Below, one piece after another: positions 1 through 12,480 of a stretch of DNA of 64,000 bases. The notes under the pieces are model-generated. The model saw only the letters and a list, made by a program, of their open reading frames with translations, was not told where the DNA came from and searched no databases. The position numbers were made by a program, and so were the translations under genes. Source of the stretch: Lamellibrachia satsuma (Eukaryota > Annelida > Polychaeta > Sabellida > Siboglinidae). The stretch spans positions 1,028,501 through 1,092,500 of the forward strand of contig BSQZ01000011.1 in the NCBI GenBank assembly GCA_033239005.1, read 5' to 3'. Position 1 is the stretch's first letter. Each line of letters begins with the position of its first letter.

Positions 1-719
1 GCGACTTATACTTCATTAAATGACACACGCACGTACAAACTCATGCACACGCGTGAAAACATCCACATTTCAATAAATCGTACTGTATTTATTAATTGTT
101 CAAATTTGTTTGACGCTGCTAGCTTTAACAGTACTGGTTATACACCAGTACGCCAGGTTCCATAAGTGAAATAAAGCGTTCACACGTCGTGGTTAAATAA
201 GTTTAGTTTTTTAGTCATTGTCAGCACACAACTCGCTGGCTGAGCCTTCGGTGCGAGCCGTCAGAACGTTATTACTGTTGTAACAACTTGCACTAATACT
301 ATTTTAACAACTTGCCCCAAACACAATTTTTGCAGTAGAACGCACGTTGACTATAACAAATCCTTTTTTCAGTTTAACTTCTACTTGGCATAACCCCTTA
401 TACTATATAGTTAATACAGTGCGTGTTAGGGTTTGTGAGCCCACATTTACTCCATGTGTGGGATTTTTCACTTCCCCTGACATAGACTCCGGGTAGCCGG
501 GACTTTTAGTGTCTCACCGGAAAGGCACAAACAAAGTGCACTGAACAAAATTGGTGGACTCAAACGAAACAGGTGGACTCGAACCGTATCCATTCGAATA
601 GTAGATACAATTACAGAAGTGCCTTCGTCTTGAACGTAATGATGATTCAAGTCGAATTGCGTGGAAATAATGAGTCTAACCTACTTAAAACAGAATGGTA
701 TAACTATTTACTGTAACAG
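1..719. other. Left edge, no gene seen
   Basis: AT-rich sequence with no reading frame that resembles a known family and no convincing exon borders. The only pattern noticed is a short run containing 'acaacttgc' near 285-315. A similar 'gcaagttgtta' string occurs near 14905 and 15243, so a dispersed repeat end is possible but not demonstrated. The stretch ends at a plausible splice acceptor for the fibrinogen-related exon. Confidence 0.4.
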
Positions 720-917
720 GAAGTAAAGAACTGGTACCGTTGGTCGTCGATGCCCACAGCGAGTTGCTTGTGTCGAAGCAGTCGGAACTGCGGATCGATG
801 TGGGGACGGCCAATCTCCCACCGGCCTACGTGACGTACAGTGACGTGGAATTCGGATCGGAGTCAGACTACTACCGTCTGCGCTACCGGGCTTACGTGCC
901 GTTCAAGAGCACCACAG
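720..917 (+). CDS. Fibrinogen-related domain, exon A
   Basis: The translation contains SELRIDVG, AYVTYSDVEFGSES and YYRLRYRAY. This matches the middle of a fibrinogen C-terminal (FReD) domain, where family members read roughly 'yeLRvDl...yAkYssF.v..es.nYrL'. The acceptor is probably the AG ending at 719, though a later AG near 758 is also possible. The donor is a consensus GTGAGG at 918, leaving phase 1. FReD proteins are extracellular lectin-like or recognition proteins. The earlier half of the domain (the WtviQ region) is not visible upstream, so an exon is missing or off the window. The next exon continues the domain in a compatible phase. Confidence 0.55.
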
Positions 918-968
918 GTGAGGACAACGGCGTAGTTACTCCAGTCTAAAGTGTGAGAATGTTGATCA

Positions 969-971
969 GTG

Positions 972-1010
<39 letters not shown>

Positions 1011-1012
1011 AT
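969..1012. repeat. (GTGC)n microsatellite
   Basis: Tandem GTGC/GCGT units, about ten copies, lying in the short intron between the two fibrinogen-related exons. The same motif recurs at 9786-9826 (as CGCA), 13450-13479 and at the right edge. Confidence 0.9.
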
Positions 1013-1050
1013 CACCTACTGGCACGCAAGACGTCTTGTCGGGTTGCCAG

Positions 1051-1271
1051 GCGACGAGTTGTGCAGCGACTGCCAGTTCTACACCCCGGACGAAGACACG
1101 ACAGCTATGTGGTGCGCCCAACAGACCGCAGGGTGGATGGAGACGAATGGTACACGCACGGGTCCCCGTCTGTTTGCCCAATTCATCCGCACCCCCTACA
1201 TGCGCTGGCCTTCATCAGTTCGCAGCTCAACTACGTTGATATGAAGTTCAGGCCATCTGATTTCGACACAC
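1051..1271 (+). pseudogene. Fibrinogen-related domain, exon B, frame broken
   Basis: After the acceptor 'gggttgccag' the phase-1 frame reads GDELCSDCQFYTPDEDTT and then AMWCAQQTAGW, matching the FReD segment 'f.F.TpD.Dnd...CA....gGWw' with its calcium-site acidic residues and Cys. The expected domain end (VDMKFRPSDF, matching 'eMKiRP') is present at 1237-1266, but in the next frame. Staying in the first frame meets a TGA near 1240. So a single-base shift lies somewhere between about 1140 and 1235. The expected 'GGWW.n.C' segment is also poorly preserved. A donor, 'acac|gtaagg', follows at 1272. This is either a decaying gene or a sequence error; I cannot tell which. Confidence 0.5.
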
Positions 1272-1314
1272 GTAAGGATCAAAACGAAATCGTGTTAACA
1301 CACTGTCTTCGTAA

Positions 1315-1805
1315 GGGGCCGTTCATAAGTATTGACATTTATATGGTAGTACAAAGCATGCTAAAAGGGAAGGGGTCAAGATCCACGTAGAAATTGTTTT
1401 AGTGTCGGTCGCATGCGAAATATGACCACCTTTGTGTCATGCAGCACCGCGCGGTGAACTGTTAAGAACCTCAATTGTTTTAAATAGCGCAACCGGTCAC
1501 TCTGCGCGGAGTTGACGTCTTGGAAATCTTCGTTGAAAACAATTCCCAACAAGACACCGTGGAATTGTTAGAAAAACACAAAGCGTTAAAGTAATTATTG
1601 GATATTACTGTTCGTAAAATATACATCCTGCTTGTTATTGTTGTAAGTTCTATTTTTTAATGCACGGTGTCATAATATTTTTACCTCGATATATTTTTCA
1701 ATCTGGAAAACGTTCAACATTTAAAAGTACTAATTCGAGGAGGGGGGTAGGAGAATTGGTACGCCCTGCACGAATAGGTAAGTACCGACAGTTGTGAACG
1801 GGCCC
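1315..1805. mobile_element. MITE-like element with GGGGCCGTTCA termini
   Basis: The left end reads ggggccgttcataagt and the right end, reverse-complemented, reads gggcccgttcacaactgt, giving imperfect terminal inverted repeats of about 16 bp. TAA sits directly outside each end, consistent with a TA or TAA target duplication. A related shorter element lies at 24541-24830 and shares the terminal motif and an internal stretch around 'aaagtactaatt' and 'ataggtaa'. It has no coding capacity. It lies in the presumed intron between the FReD and EGF exons. Family assignment is by termini only. Confidence 0.55.
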
Positions 1806-2137
1806 TAACAGTCATGGATATTGTTAATGAGTACGGTACAGTATTACTTTCATTAAAACCAGTGCCAAAAGTCAATCATGCTATTCCGCACTGTGAGCAA
1901 AGTGAGTATTCAGTTTTAATAAAAACTGTCCACTTTAACTGTTGTCACCGACCTTCGGTAGCTTTTTGTCAAATCATATAATACCTTGTTTAAAGCGACT
2001 AATCAGCTACGTAATAATCTAGGCATTTTGGTAAAACACTGTTTGGCATAGATTGCAGCTGCCCGAAGAATTTAGGCGCGTGAAAGCATATCATGTTAAT
2101 AAATCAGCCTAATTTTTATTCTTCTTGCATGTTGCAG

Positions 2138-2226
2138 TAAGTTACGTATGCGACAATCCTTGCAAGAACAACGCGACTTGCCGTTACTCGGAGGCAGGCA
2201 ATGCGAAGTGTCAGTGTCGAGTGAAG
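2138..2226 (+). CDS. EGF-like module, first part
   Basis: The acceptor is 'gttgcag' ending at 2137. The exon reads SYVCDNPCKNNATCRYSEAG followed by NAKCQCRVK, giving Cys1 to Cys5 of an EGF module (C-x3-C-x4-C-x9-C-x-C). A donor 'aag|gtgggc' follows, leaving phase 0. The input phase (1) agrees with the fibrinogen exon donor at 1272. The sixth Cys appears to come from the next exon. It probably belongs to the same membrane protein as the fibrinogen-related exons. Confidence 0.5.
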
Positions 2227-2477
2227 GTGGGCCTCCTGTCTACGTGTCGTCCTCGTCTATCAATGCTGAAGTTTTGCGATCGCCCCTGGTGGATTTATTT
2301 GAACGGCAACGGATTTTAATTTTTCTGGTTGCGCACCCACCAGGGATGGGTGCAACACATTTAAAAGTATTGCAAATATTTGACTACATTCCTGGTCGAT
2401 AATATATTAAATATTGCAATATTTAATAAGACGGCAAGGCGTTATAAAAGTATTGATTATTTTATATTCCACGCACG

Positions 2478-2540
2478 ACACACACACTCACGCACTCACA
2501 CACACACGCAAACGCACACACACACGCGCACGCGCACGCG

Positions 2541-2591
<51 letters not shown>

Positions 2592-2595
2592 ACAA
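2478..2595. repeat. (CA)n/(CG)n microsatellite
   Basis: Long CA tract with a central CG-rich part, in the intron between the two EGF-like exons. The apparent His-Thr-rich reading frames across it are artefacts of the repeat. Confidence 0.9.
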
Positions 2596-2682
2596 GCATC
2601 TATAGCAATTATATCCACAACTTGCTTAATTCACGGAACTCAGATAAATGTCTACCGTCAATATTGAAGTTTTCAACTGCAG

Positions 2683-2880
2683 TATGTCAACGGGGGTCTT
2701 ACGTCAGAGCATTGCATCTTCTTGCAGAAGGAAGCAGCCGACCGCCCCTCTTCCTCATCCACCTCCTACAACCTACTCTGTCGTCCGCATCGTTGTCGCC
2801 GCCGTGATTGTGTCATGCATTTGTACTGCAGTTATACTTGCAATATATTTTTGTATTGTCGTTTGCTATCGAAAACGCAG
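2683..2880 (+). pseudogene. EGF end plus transmembrane helix exon, frame broken
   Basis: After 'aactgcag' the phase-0 frame gives YVNGGLTSEHC, which supplies the last Cys of the EGF module begun in the previous exon. In the next frame, from about 2727, a Pro-rich spacer leads to a clear membrane segment (VVRIVVAAVIVSCICTAVIL then AIYFCIVVCYRKRR), a type I stop-transfer helix with basic residues after it. The exon ends at 'cgcag|gtatg'. The EGF end and the helix are in different frames, so either a short intron is missed or one base has been gained or lost. Function: membrane anchor of the fibrinogen/EGF protein. Confidence 0.45.
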
Positions 2881-3129
2881 GTATGTCAATGATTTTTAGT
2901 GATGGGTTCATACATTTTGCATATCAGTAATTTTCAATGACGTGTCAGGCAGATTCGGGTATGCAAATTATAGGTTCCCAAACTAAGGTATACCAGCGAT
3001 TCTCAGTGACAGGTTCATAAACTCAGATAAGCAAGTTGTTTATCAGTTACACGTTTACTACAGATTCAGGTATGCGAATTTTAATGATGGGTTCGCACAC
3101 TCAAAATGCTCTATACAAGTCCTTCTTCC

Positions 3130-3225
3130 CATTGATTGACTGACTGACTGGTTGGATGACACACGCGCTGACTGGCTGATTGACTGATCGGCTGATTGAC
3201 TGATCGGCTGGTATTTGACTAGCTG
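3130..3225. repeat. Degenerate GACTGACTGGCT repeats
   Basis: Short tandem units of gattgactgactgg/ggctgattgactgatc type, seven or more imperfect copies. No coding signal. Confidence 0.7.
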
Positions 3226-3239
3226 GCTTCCCCTGCATA

Positions 3240-3410
3240 CTTCCGCATATTTGCATTTGCAACTTACTTTGTGCCATGCTTGTTAACAAATGCAAATGCA
3301 TTTGAATGTTGAACATTTGAATGCGCATTGTAAATGTATAAAATTGTAAATGCATTTGCATTTGAATGCGTACCTTAAACATTTGCATTTGAATGCGACC
3401 CACAAACAGT
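3240..3410. repeat. Dispersed repeat rich in ATTTGCAT octamers
   Basis: Overlapping copies of 'catttgcatttgaatgcg' in both orientations. Each carries the octamer ATTTGCAT/ATGCAAAT. The same family recurs at 4196-4372 and 22190-22340, with a single octamer near 7616. The period is irregular (about 18-40 bp), so it looks like a decayed minisatellite rather than a clean array. Confidence 0.65.
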
Positions 3411-4195
3411 TGATTTGTCAAATGCACAATCATATACATGCATAGTTCTTTTAATAATTATTATTGTTATATTCACTTTCATAAGTTCGCAACATGCCAT
3501 TGAAAAAAATGCTCTGTAGTGAGCAGTACCGTCAGCTGATTATGAAATCAATGTCTACCTGCAAATCCACTTTCACAACGTGCTATTTGAAAAAGTGCTC
3601 TGTAGGTCAACTGGTCAATGCCTCAGCTGTTATTCATACAACATGAACATACCAATTGGTCTATACGTTGATGGCTTCAGAGATTACCTGTTCAATGAAA
3701 CAAATCAAACAATGCAGACAAATGACTCTCTTGTGTTGTATTGGCACTGTTGGGATGTGTTTGGGGGGGGGCAGCTCGTTGGGGGAGTAAACAATACCAG
3801 TGCCAGCCGTAAATATTTACAGCCAGAGATAGTGATTAGTGGTAGCTGTAATTATCCACCAGGTTATCTTCCCAGTGACCCCACCAGTGGACAGTCTATT
3901 GTCTTGGGTTCCCTTCCGTTTTGGCCTACCTGAATGATTAGCCTTTCATTCCATGCCATGGTTCCCAGAAACTGTCAGTTGTCTATTCCTCCCTCCCATT
4001 TTCACCATCTCTGCAGGCCTGGACCTGTGTGACTCAGTGTATGACTCTACAGACATGTCCATGCAGTGGGACTGGTATGTAGTGATACTTAGTGGTTACA
4101 ATAATGTACTACTGTATTTATTAAACAAATTAATAATGTGTTTGCATAAATTACATTGTTTTTTTTCTCCAAATAAAATAGCGTTAATATAAAGC

Positions 4196-4372
4196 CAAAC
4201 ATTTGAAATGCATTTGCAAATGTATAACCAAAACATTTGCATTTGAATGCGACCCCAAAACATTTACATTTGAATGCGTTCCTGAAAAATGGCATTTGCA
4301 TTCACATTTGCATTTGAATCAAGTGAAACAGTTGCATTTGCATTCAAATGCGTTGATACGCATTTGCTAACA
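4196..4372. repeat. Second octamer-rich repeat block
   Basis: Six or so copies of catttgcatttgaatgcg-type units, the same family as at 3240-3410. It lies about 80 bp before the large CCCT tract and cytoplasmic-tail exon. Confidence 0.65.
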
Positions 4373-4420
4373 AGCCTGCTTTGTGCTGAATCGCCGGTCC
4401 TGTGCCCATTCTTGATCTGG

Positions 4421-4570
4421 CCTCCCTCCCTCCCTCCCTCCCTCCCTCCCTCCCTCCCTCCCTCCCTCCCTCCCTCCCTCCCTCCGTCCCTCCCTGCCTC
4501 CCTCCCTCCGTGCCTCCCTCCCTCCCTGCCTCCCTCCCTCCCTCCCTCCATCCCTCCATCCCTCCCTCCC
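4421..4570. repeat. (CCCT)n microsatellite
   Basis: About 37 tetranucleotide units of ccct with a few cct/gcct/tccat interruptions, all pyrimidine on the plus strand. It ends 8 bp before a splice acceptor AG at 4577-4578, so it forms the polypyrimidine tract of the next exon. Open frames on both strands through it (Pro-Ser-Leu or Gly-Arg-Glu rich) are repeat artefacts. Confidence 0.9.
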
Positions 4571-4578
4571 AAGAGCAG

Positions 4579-5106
4579 CTATTCTCAGACGAAGCTTCGG
4601 ATTCGACAGAAGAATTACGTACAACACTAAACCAAACCAAATCGTCAAAGGAATTGATATGTGAAAAAAACCCAAGCTCAGGCGACGGGCAAAACCGTTC
4701 TTCTGAAGACACGCCGCTTCTTCAAGGCGCCAGCGCATCATTCAAAGAAGATGAGTCAATAGAAGCGAGTGGTGTAGATATCCGGGATCGGCCACCGTCG
4801 AGGTTGAACAGAGACGAGCCGACATACGCAACGACGACGGCGGCGGCGAAAAAACGACGCCGTAAACGAGACGCTCGCCGGCGTAAACTTAAATTGTTAG
4901 GAAAGAAGGAAAAGCAATATTCACTATTTGACGATCGCCACGTACTAAGACCACAAAAAATCGCAATCCACCCAACCTATTCTTTGGCGAATGTTGCCTG
5001 CAGTGATGACGTCTTGTGTGTAATTTCGTATCATAATCAATCGAGAACTGTGGCTCTATCTGGTAGAATGAAATACAATGAATGTATGTTCTATTTAGTC
5101 TCGTAA
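4579..5106 (+). CDS. Cytoplasmic-tail-like terminal exon, acidic then basic
   Basis: An open frame of about 175 codons to a TAA at 5104-5106. It begins with an acidic Ser-rich part (LFSDEASDSTEEL), has a dileucine-like EDTPLLQ motif, then a strongly basic run (KKRRRKRDARRRKLKLL) that could act as a nuclear-localisation or membrane-proximal signal, and ends with SGRMKYNECMFYLVS. No catalytic domain is recognised. It lies downstream of the transmembrane exon at 2683-2880 on the same strand and is probably its tail. However, the phase left by that exon (2) does not match this frame directly, so an exon is missing or the gene is damaged. Confidence 0.4.
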   Translation, partial: LFSDEASDSTEELRTTLNQTKSSKELICEKNPSSGDGQNRSSEDTPLLQGASASFKEDESIEASGVDIRDRPPSRLNRDEPTYATTTAAAKKRRRKRDARRRKLKLLGKKEKQYSLFDDRHVLRPQKIAIHPTYSLANVACSDDVLCVISYHNQSRTVALSGRMKYNECMFYLVS

Positions 5107-5229
5107 CATTTTACACGATTACGTAATAAGCGTTGCTAGTAAACTATAAAAATATGTGCATTTATACGTGTAAAACAAACAACAAACAATATTCGTTATG
5201 TGTCAGAAACGTGGTTCTTTTTTCTTTTC

Positions 5230-6940
5230 GTGTTCATCACACTGGTGTTGCCGCTTTATTGCCCATGTCTTCGCCCGGTCCATGGCAGTGGCTAGGTGTT
5301 CCGGTGTACAAGTATCGTCCAGCAGCCGGCAGCAGAGGAGGTGGGGTATTGTCTGTTCTTCTCCGCAGTCACACTTTCACACGGTTGCTCGGCCGACTTC
5401 TGCACGTAGCCGGTTGAGTAAACGCCAGCAGAACCATGGTTAGTCAGACCCTGCTGGTATGGATTCATCTGGTTGCAATCCCATTTTGACGACTGTTGAT
5501 GTTTCTTGCAGTCGTGTTTCCCACATTTCCAGTCCGGTGTTGCTGGGCGATAAGTTCAGCGGTTTTGTGATCGGCTCATACCAGATATGTGGTTGTATGG
5601 TTAGTGTTTTGTGTCTGCCGCTTGTGTTGATCTTTCTGTGCGAATAGCAGCAATTCGTCTGATGTCCGGTGGAGCTATGCCAGCCAGCATGTGTAGGCTG
5701 TCTATGTTGCTAGGTTTCAGACAGCCCGTTATGATGCGGTAGCAGTCATGAAGGGCAGAGTTAAGTTTGTTTGCATGTGTTGATCTTGCCCGTACAGCAC
5801 ATGCGTATTCGGCAGCAGAATAGCAAAGGGCAAGGCCGCTGTATGTTAGAATCGATGCTCTGCTTCCCCATTTAGAGTTGGCAAGTTTGCGGATGATGTT
5901 GTTTGTGTATTCCCCTTCTATTTGGTGTTACATATGTGTGTTTTGTATGGTACAAGGTACCCTTGTGTTGATGTGTTGTCCAGTCTGGTGCTGTCCAGTC
6001 TGGTACCGTTTAGTTCGCGCTTAGCGTCCCTGTTCCTCAGATGGAAAGCGCACACCTGGGTCTTGGATATGTTTGCGCGTAGTTGATTCAGCTTGTAGTA
6101 TGTTGTCATGGTTCCTAGCACTGATGTTTGTGTTGCTACGATGTTGTCAAAGTCTTTGCCCTGGGATGTTATACACGAGTTATCAGCATAAATGAAGCTG
6201 CGAGTTTCGAGGCGGATAGGTTGTTCATATGTGTATATGTTGAACAACATTGGTGCCAATACACTTCCCTCAGGTAACCCGTTTCGTAGTTTTCGCCATC
6301 TGCTGTTTTTTTCCATCCAGTACTACGAACATTCGTCGGTTTTCAAGCATGTTGCATACTAGGTTGGTTAGGTGGAGGTCGCCAACCATCTCTAAGAATT
6401 TGGCGAAGAGGCGTCGGTGGTTGACGATGTCGTATGCTGCCGACAGCTCCGTTGATTAATTCTCTTTCAAAGTCGTCTTCGATGTGTTCGGTCAGGTTGA
6501 GTAGCTGGCCCGTGCACGATTTTTCCTGGACGGAATCCAGTCTGCTCTGTGATGATTTTGCTGTCAACATGTTCGACGAGCCGGTTTAAAAACAGTCGCT
6601 CAAACAGCTTGTAAGTGTGGCACAGCAGGGAGATGGGTCTGAAACTCTTTGCCTCGGATGGGTCTTTCCCTAGTTTCAGGAGTGCCACTACCATTGCTTT
6701 CCGCAAGAACTTGGGTATTTTGTTGCTACTGACGCAGTTGTTGAAAAAAATGTATCAGCCAATCCTTGGTTTTCGGCCCGAAATGTGTCATGAGTTTTGT
6801 TTTGATGTCATCTAGACTTGTTGCCTTGCCGTTCTTCAATGCGCTGATACCGGCTTCGATTTCAGTTTCATTGAAGGGTCTTGTAAACCCCGGGTCATTG
6901 GGGCATCATATCGTCACGCCAAAAGGCCACCTATCCAACA
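5230..6940 (-). mobile_element. Decayed jockey-like LINE (reverse transcriptase part)
   Basis: Reading on the minus strand from 6940 downward, the reverse transcriptase order is preserved across several frames: an upstream segment with KAMVVALLKLGKDPS, then KSFRPISLLCHTYKLFERLF, TGFRPGK, AAYDIVNHRRLFAKF, GLPEGSVLAPMLFNIYT, and the palm motif SFIYADN where active enzymes have YADD. After it come LRANISKTQVCAFHLRNRDA and the C-terminal MLAGIAPPDIRRIAAIRTER. There are at least four frameshifts and the second catalytic aspartate is changed, so it is dead. The endonuclease region was not found, so the copy is 5'-truncated. Confidence 0.75.
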
Positions 6941-7143
6941 GAGGAAACAAATTGGCGTCTTTCGTACTCTTGGTTATCAAGGATTTAGGCGCCAAAAGAA
7001 GTTGTGTAATTATTATTATTGTTATTATTAATTTAATTGGTTTATATTTTAATTATATTATTATTAATTAAACTAGCCAATCAACTAATATAATTATACC
7101 ATATCTGAATACCACCGATGTCATCAATACATCAAGCAACCGT

Positions 7144-7172
7144 CACGTGTCAGCAATAATCAGTTGACGTCA
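7144..7172 (+). promoter_or_regulatory. E-box (CACGTG) plus CRE (TGACGTCA) pair
   Basis: CACGTG at 7144-7149 and the palindromic CRE TGACGTCA at 7165-7172, about 30 bp before the start codon of the four-exon gene. The same pair with nearly the same spacing lies at 10167-10172 and 10189-10196 before the broken second copy. Preservation of both motifs in a copy whose coding exon has decayed suggests they were the core control elements. Confidence 0.5.
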
Positions 7173-7200
7173 CATTTCAATTCTGCGCGAATTTGATATC

Positions 7201-9610
<2,410 letters not shown>

Positions 9611-9785
9611 GTTCATTCTTACTACATTGTTACTATTTCTTCATGTTAACCACAGTCGTTATAGGGTAAACAATGATATACTGTATAGCACAAGGATATT
9701 TATGGATGTATTAAATTAGTGTGTTATCATCGTTCTGGTTGTGTAGTTTCGTTGACAAGTTCATGTTTTCGCTGGCGGTCGACAC

Positions 9786-9826
9786 GCACCCACGCACGCA
9801 CGCACGCATACACGCACGCACGTACG
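9786..9826. repeat. (CGCA)n microsatellite
   Basis: Short array of cgcacgca units just after the four-exon gene. Confidence 0.8.
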
Positions 9827-10159
9827 TACAACTTTAGCATTTCGTAATGCTTTTGAGATTTGTTTTGCTGCACCTCTGAGCTCGGGCTTCAGCGTATTTA
9901 GGCGCGATAGACGTTTCCTCATTTTTCTTCTTCTTCTAACTATTATTAGTAATACGAGCAACTATCATGAAAACAATATTAAAAAAATGTTAGGTTTCAC
10001 ACATTATCACAGAAATAGCCATCTATGAAATGGTAATTGGTGCTGCCAGTCGATATATTGATGGCTTCTTGGAATCCAACTCTCGAAATAGCGACGTAAT
10101 ACAGTTATCGTCTTCGAACGTTTTATGTAATTTGGAACAATCGTATAAAAAACGCATGA

Positions 10160-10890
10160 CAACCGTCACGTGTTTAGCAGTAAACAATTGACGTCACACT
10201 TCATCAATACTGCACGAATTTGAGCCGTGGCTGCAACGATGCTCCTTACAGTTTAGATGCATCAAGCACTTTATTAACCGGTTCGTAGGCATTTTTACAA
10301 TGCTCTAATAGGTCCTATTATGTAATATTTCTTTGATAAAATAAAATAAAAAGAAAACGGGAAAATGCTGAATATAATTATTTGTAGCTCAGACGTAGGG
10401 TAGGCAGGCATTGAGGCAGGGTCAGTATGATCACGGCGTTTATATTACGGTAACGTAAAAGTAATTACTTGACAAAATCATTGTTTCTATTGCATATTAT
10501 ATAAACGCAGAGGGCATTGGGATATTTACTATAAATTAGGATATCAGAAAGGGGAGAGATGGGGGGGGGTGGGGTAAGCTTAGTTACCCATTGGGTTGTC
10601 ATACTGCCGTGTAATGGCGCAACAGGTTATTCACGAAATGCAACGTTCCTCCCCAAATGCGCCACTGACAGAGAATATTCATGCGTTCACGCATGCACAT
10701 GCAACGCACGTTCCTACGACAAGGTTATACTACATGAAGTCATACTACTTGATTATTTATATTTCTGACTCATAGTGAACACTGTCAAATAACATGCCTT
10801 AGACTCCGCCAATGGTGGTTCACATGGCCATATACATAACCTGAACAACATCTGTTCATGATCTTTCAGCAAAATATGATTACCGGACAT
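10160..10890 (+). pseudogene. Duplicated promoter and dead exon 1 of the four-exon gene
   Basis: This block is homologous to 7140-7890. Shared landmarks include the CACGTG/TGACGTCA pair, 'gatcacggcgttta', a 'tatataaacgca' string (7664 and 10498), and the stretch around 'tactacttgattatt'. The exon 1 equivalent is 10227-10280. Its start codon is GTG instead of ATG, it has lost 1 nt relative to 7201-7255, and an in-frame TAG appears in the leader. The donor is degraded to G|GTTCG. The exons that should follow on this strand are absent; their homologues lie inverted at 13.1-14.9 kb. Confidence 0.6.
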
Positions 10891-11689
10891 TTGTGTAGGG
10901 AAGATGTAGCATTTCCGCAATTTTTTTTCAGAATACCATTTCCGGTTTCTTTATCTGTTAGTTAAACCTTTCAAGTATGAATCAATGCATCAACCTTTGT
11001 TGGAGCCGACCAATGTTACGCAATTTGTTTGCTCAAACATACCCTTGGCCGGGTCTACGGCGTGGGCGGCGTGGGTTTGTTTATCTTAGAGAATGGTACA
11101 TATTAAGTAGGCAAGGACCGGAGTATTACCCGATTTGGGGGTGTTTTAGGTTATTTCCACTAATATTTAAGGAGTGGTTTCTTAATGGACTAGGCCAGGA
11201 GACGGTGATTTTTGTACTAGTTTCATGTGTTATATCAGAAACAAGGAGTATAAAAAGAATCTGGATACACATGTGAGGTATCTCGGCGAGCAAATCGGGG
11301 TGAAAGCACAGTAGACACAGAAGGGTCGTATTGCCCAGCGTAGACGTCCGGGTGTCAAACGAAAGGACACCTGTGGGTCAACCACGTGTAAGGTATAACT
11401 TTGAGCGAGGAGGTAGAAGTGTCTACGCTCCCCTAAAGTTAAGAAGTAGCGTGTGAAACGTGAGAAATTGACTGAAAACACAGCCGACATGAGCAGCGAA
11501 TGTCGAACCGGCGAGGCGATGTCAAAACGCCACTAGCGAGACGACACCCCTGTTGCGAAGAAAGACGGGTAGCGACAACAATAGCGGTACGCCTGAACGA
11601 CGACCGGACGCTAAATCGACTCTACGCTTGTGCGGCAATCGGACCGGAGCAGTACGTTTTATGCGCACACGATAAATTCTAACGAATCC

Positions 11690-12480
11690 ATGCCGCAATT
11701 ATTTGCCCGTGTGGAGCATTATTTAATACAGTGGATCGCATATTATCAAAGATTGGTGACACTTTTGAGGGGTTGAAAGAACTTGTGATGAAAGAACAAT
11801 TTTTATTTATGTGTCTCAGAGAGTTATGCATCTTCCTGGGGAACATAAACCTGAAGGAAAGGGGGAATTGTTACAGTTGGTAAAGACCTTTAATGATGCC
11901 CATTCCTTTTTTTGAAAGAGGGAGATTCCTAGAGATCGAATTCGATCTAACCCCTTCCTGGCACCATTCCCGGTTAGTAATTTTGAGGAGTGGAAGTATC
12001 CGGCTCCCAAGTTTTCTTCTTCTCTTTCCAGCCCTTCGTACCTGTAACTGTCCTGGGTACATAGCGCGGACTTGTACGGTAGGCCTAGTGAGTAGAAATT
12101 CCCCGCAATCGAAAGTAAGACCCGTAGTGGGACATTTGGCGATTGTCCTAGGGAACGAACTCCCTAGCCACATTTGCTCAGTGGGAAAAGATGAAGCCAT
12201 GATACATTGTGGGTGTAAGATCCCTGTCATCGCTAGTGCTTGTGTAAGCCACGATGACAAATATAGCTTACCAGCGATGGATGGATATGTGGGGGAATTC
12301 CCTGTTAAGGTGTTATGAGATAATGGAGGTAATAGGGTGGTAGTTAGGCGCAGCCTAGGCACCGAAAGTCAGTTAACCGGGAAAAACAGGGTTTTGATGT
12401 TGATGGATCAGTCCCTCACTGAGGTCCAAACTCAACTGCCCGTCTGCCCGTTGAAACCCCATTTTTTCCGTGGAAGTGAC
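11690..12480 (+). mobile_element. Decayed Ty3/Gypsy-type gag-protease fragment
   Basis: Two recognisable stretches on the plus strand. At 11690-11905, mixed frames give ESMPQLFARVEHYLIQWI, then GLKELVMKEQFLFMCLREL and FNDAH, which matches the SCAN-like part of gag in animal Gypsy elements. At 12260-12480 the frame reads MDGYVGEFPVKVL, a stop, then DNGGNRVVVRRSL and QLTGKNRVLMLMDQS, the pattern of the retroviral-type protease region where active copies have DTG. Here the triad position reads DNG. Stops and frameshifts show it is dead. LTRs and reverse transcriptase were not seen. Confidence 0.55.

Noticed and set aside
2900..3100. Imperfect ~70-bp repeat containing 'caggtatgc(g/a)aatt'
   Set aside because: Too diverged to define a unit or boundaries with confidence.
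3580..3933. 117-codon plus-strand frame with several N-x-S/T sites
   Set aside because: Suggestive of an extracellular exon (CWDVFGGGQLVGG), but no clear borders or family; not strong enough to list.
4019..4075. Possible small exon (LDLCDSVYDSTDMSMQWDW)
   Set aside because: Has a good acceptor and a GTATGT donor but only 19 codons and no fit in phase with its presumed neighbours.
4264..4741. Gly-Arg-Glu-rich minus-strand frames
   Set aside because: Reading of the CCCT microsatellite on the opposite strand.
10977..11276. 99-codon plus-strand frame rich in Trp and Arg
   Set aside because: No family match; may be upstream decayed Gypsy sequence but nothing decisive is visible.
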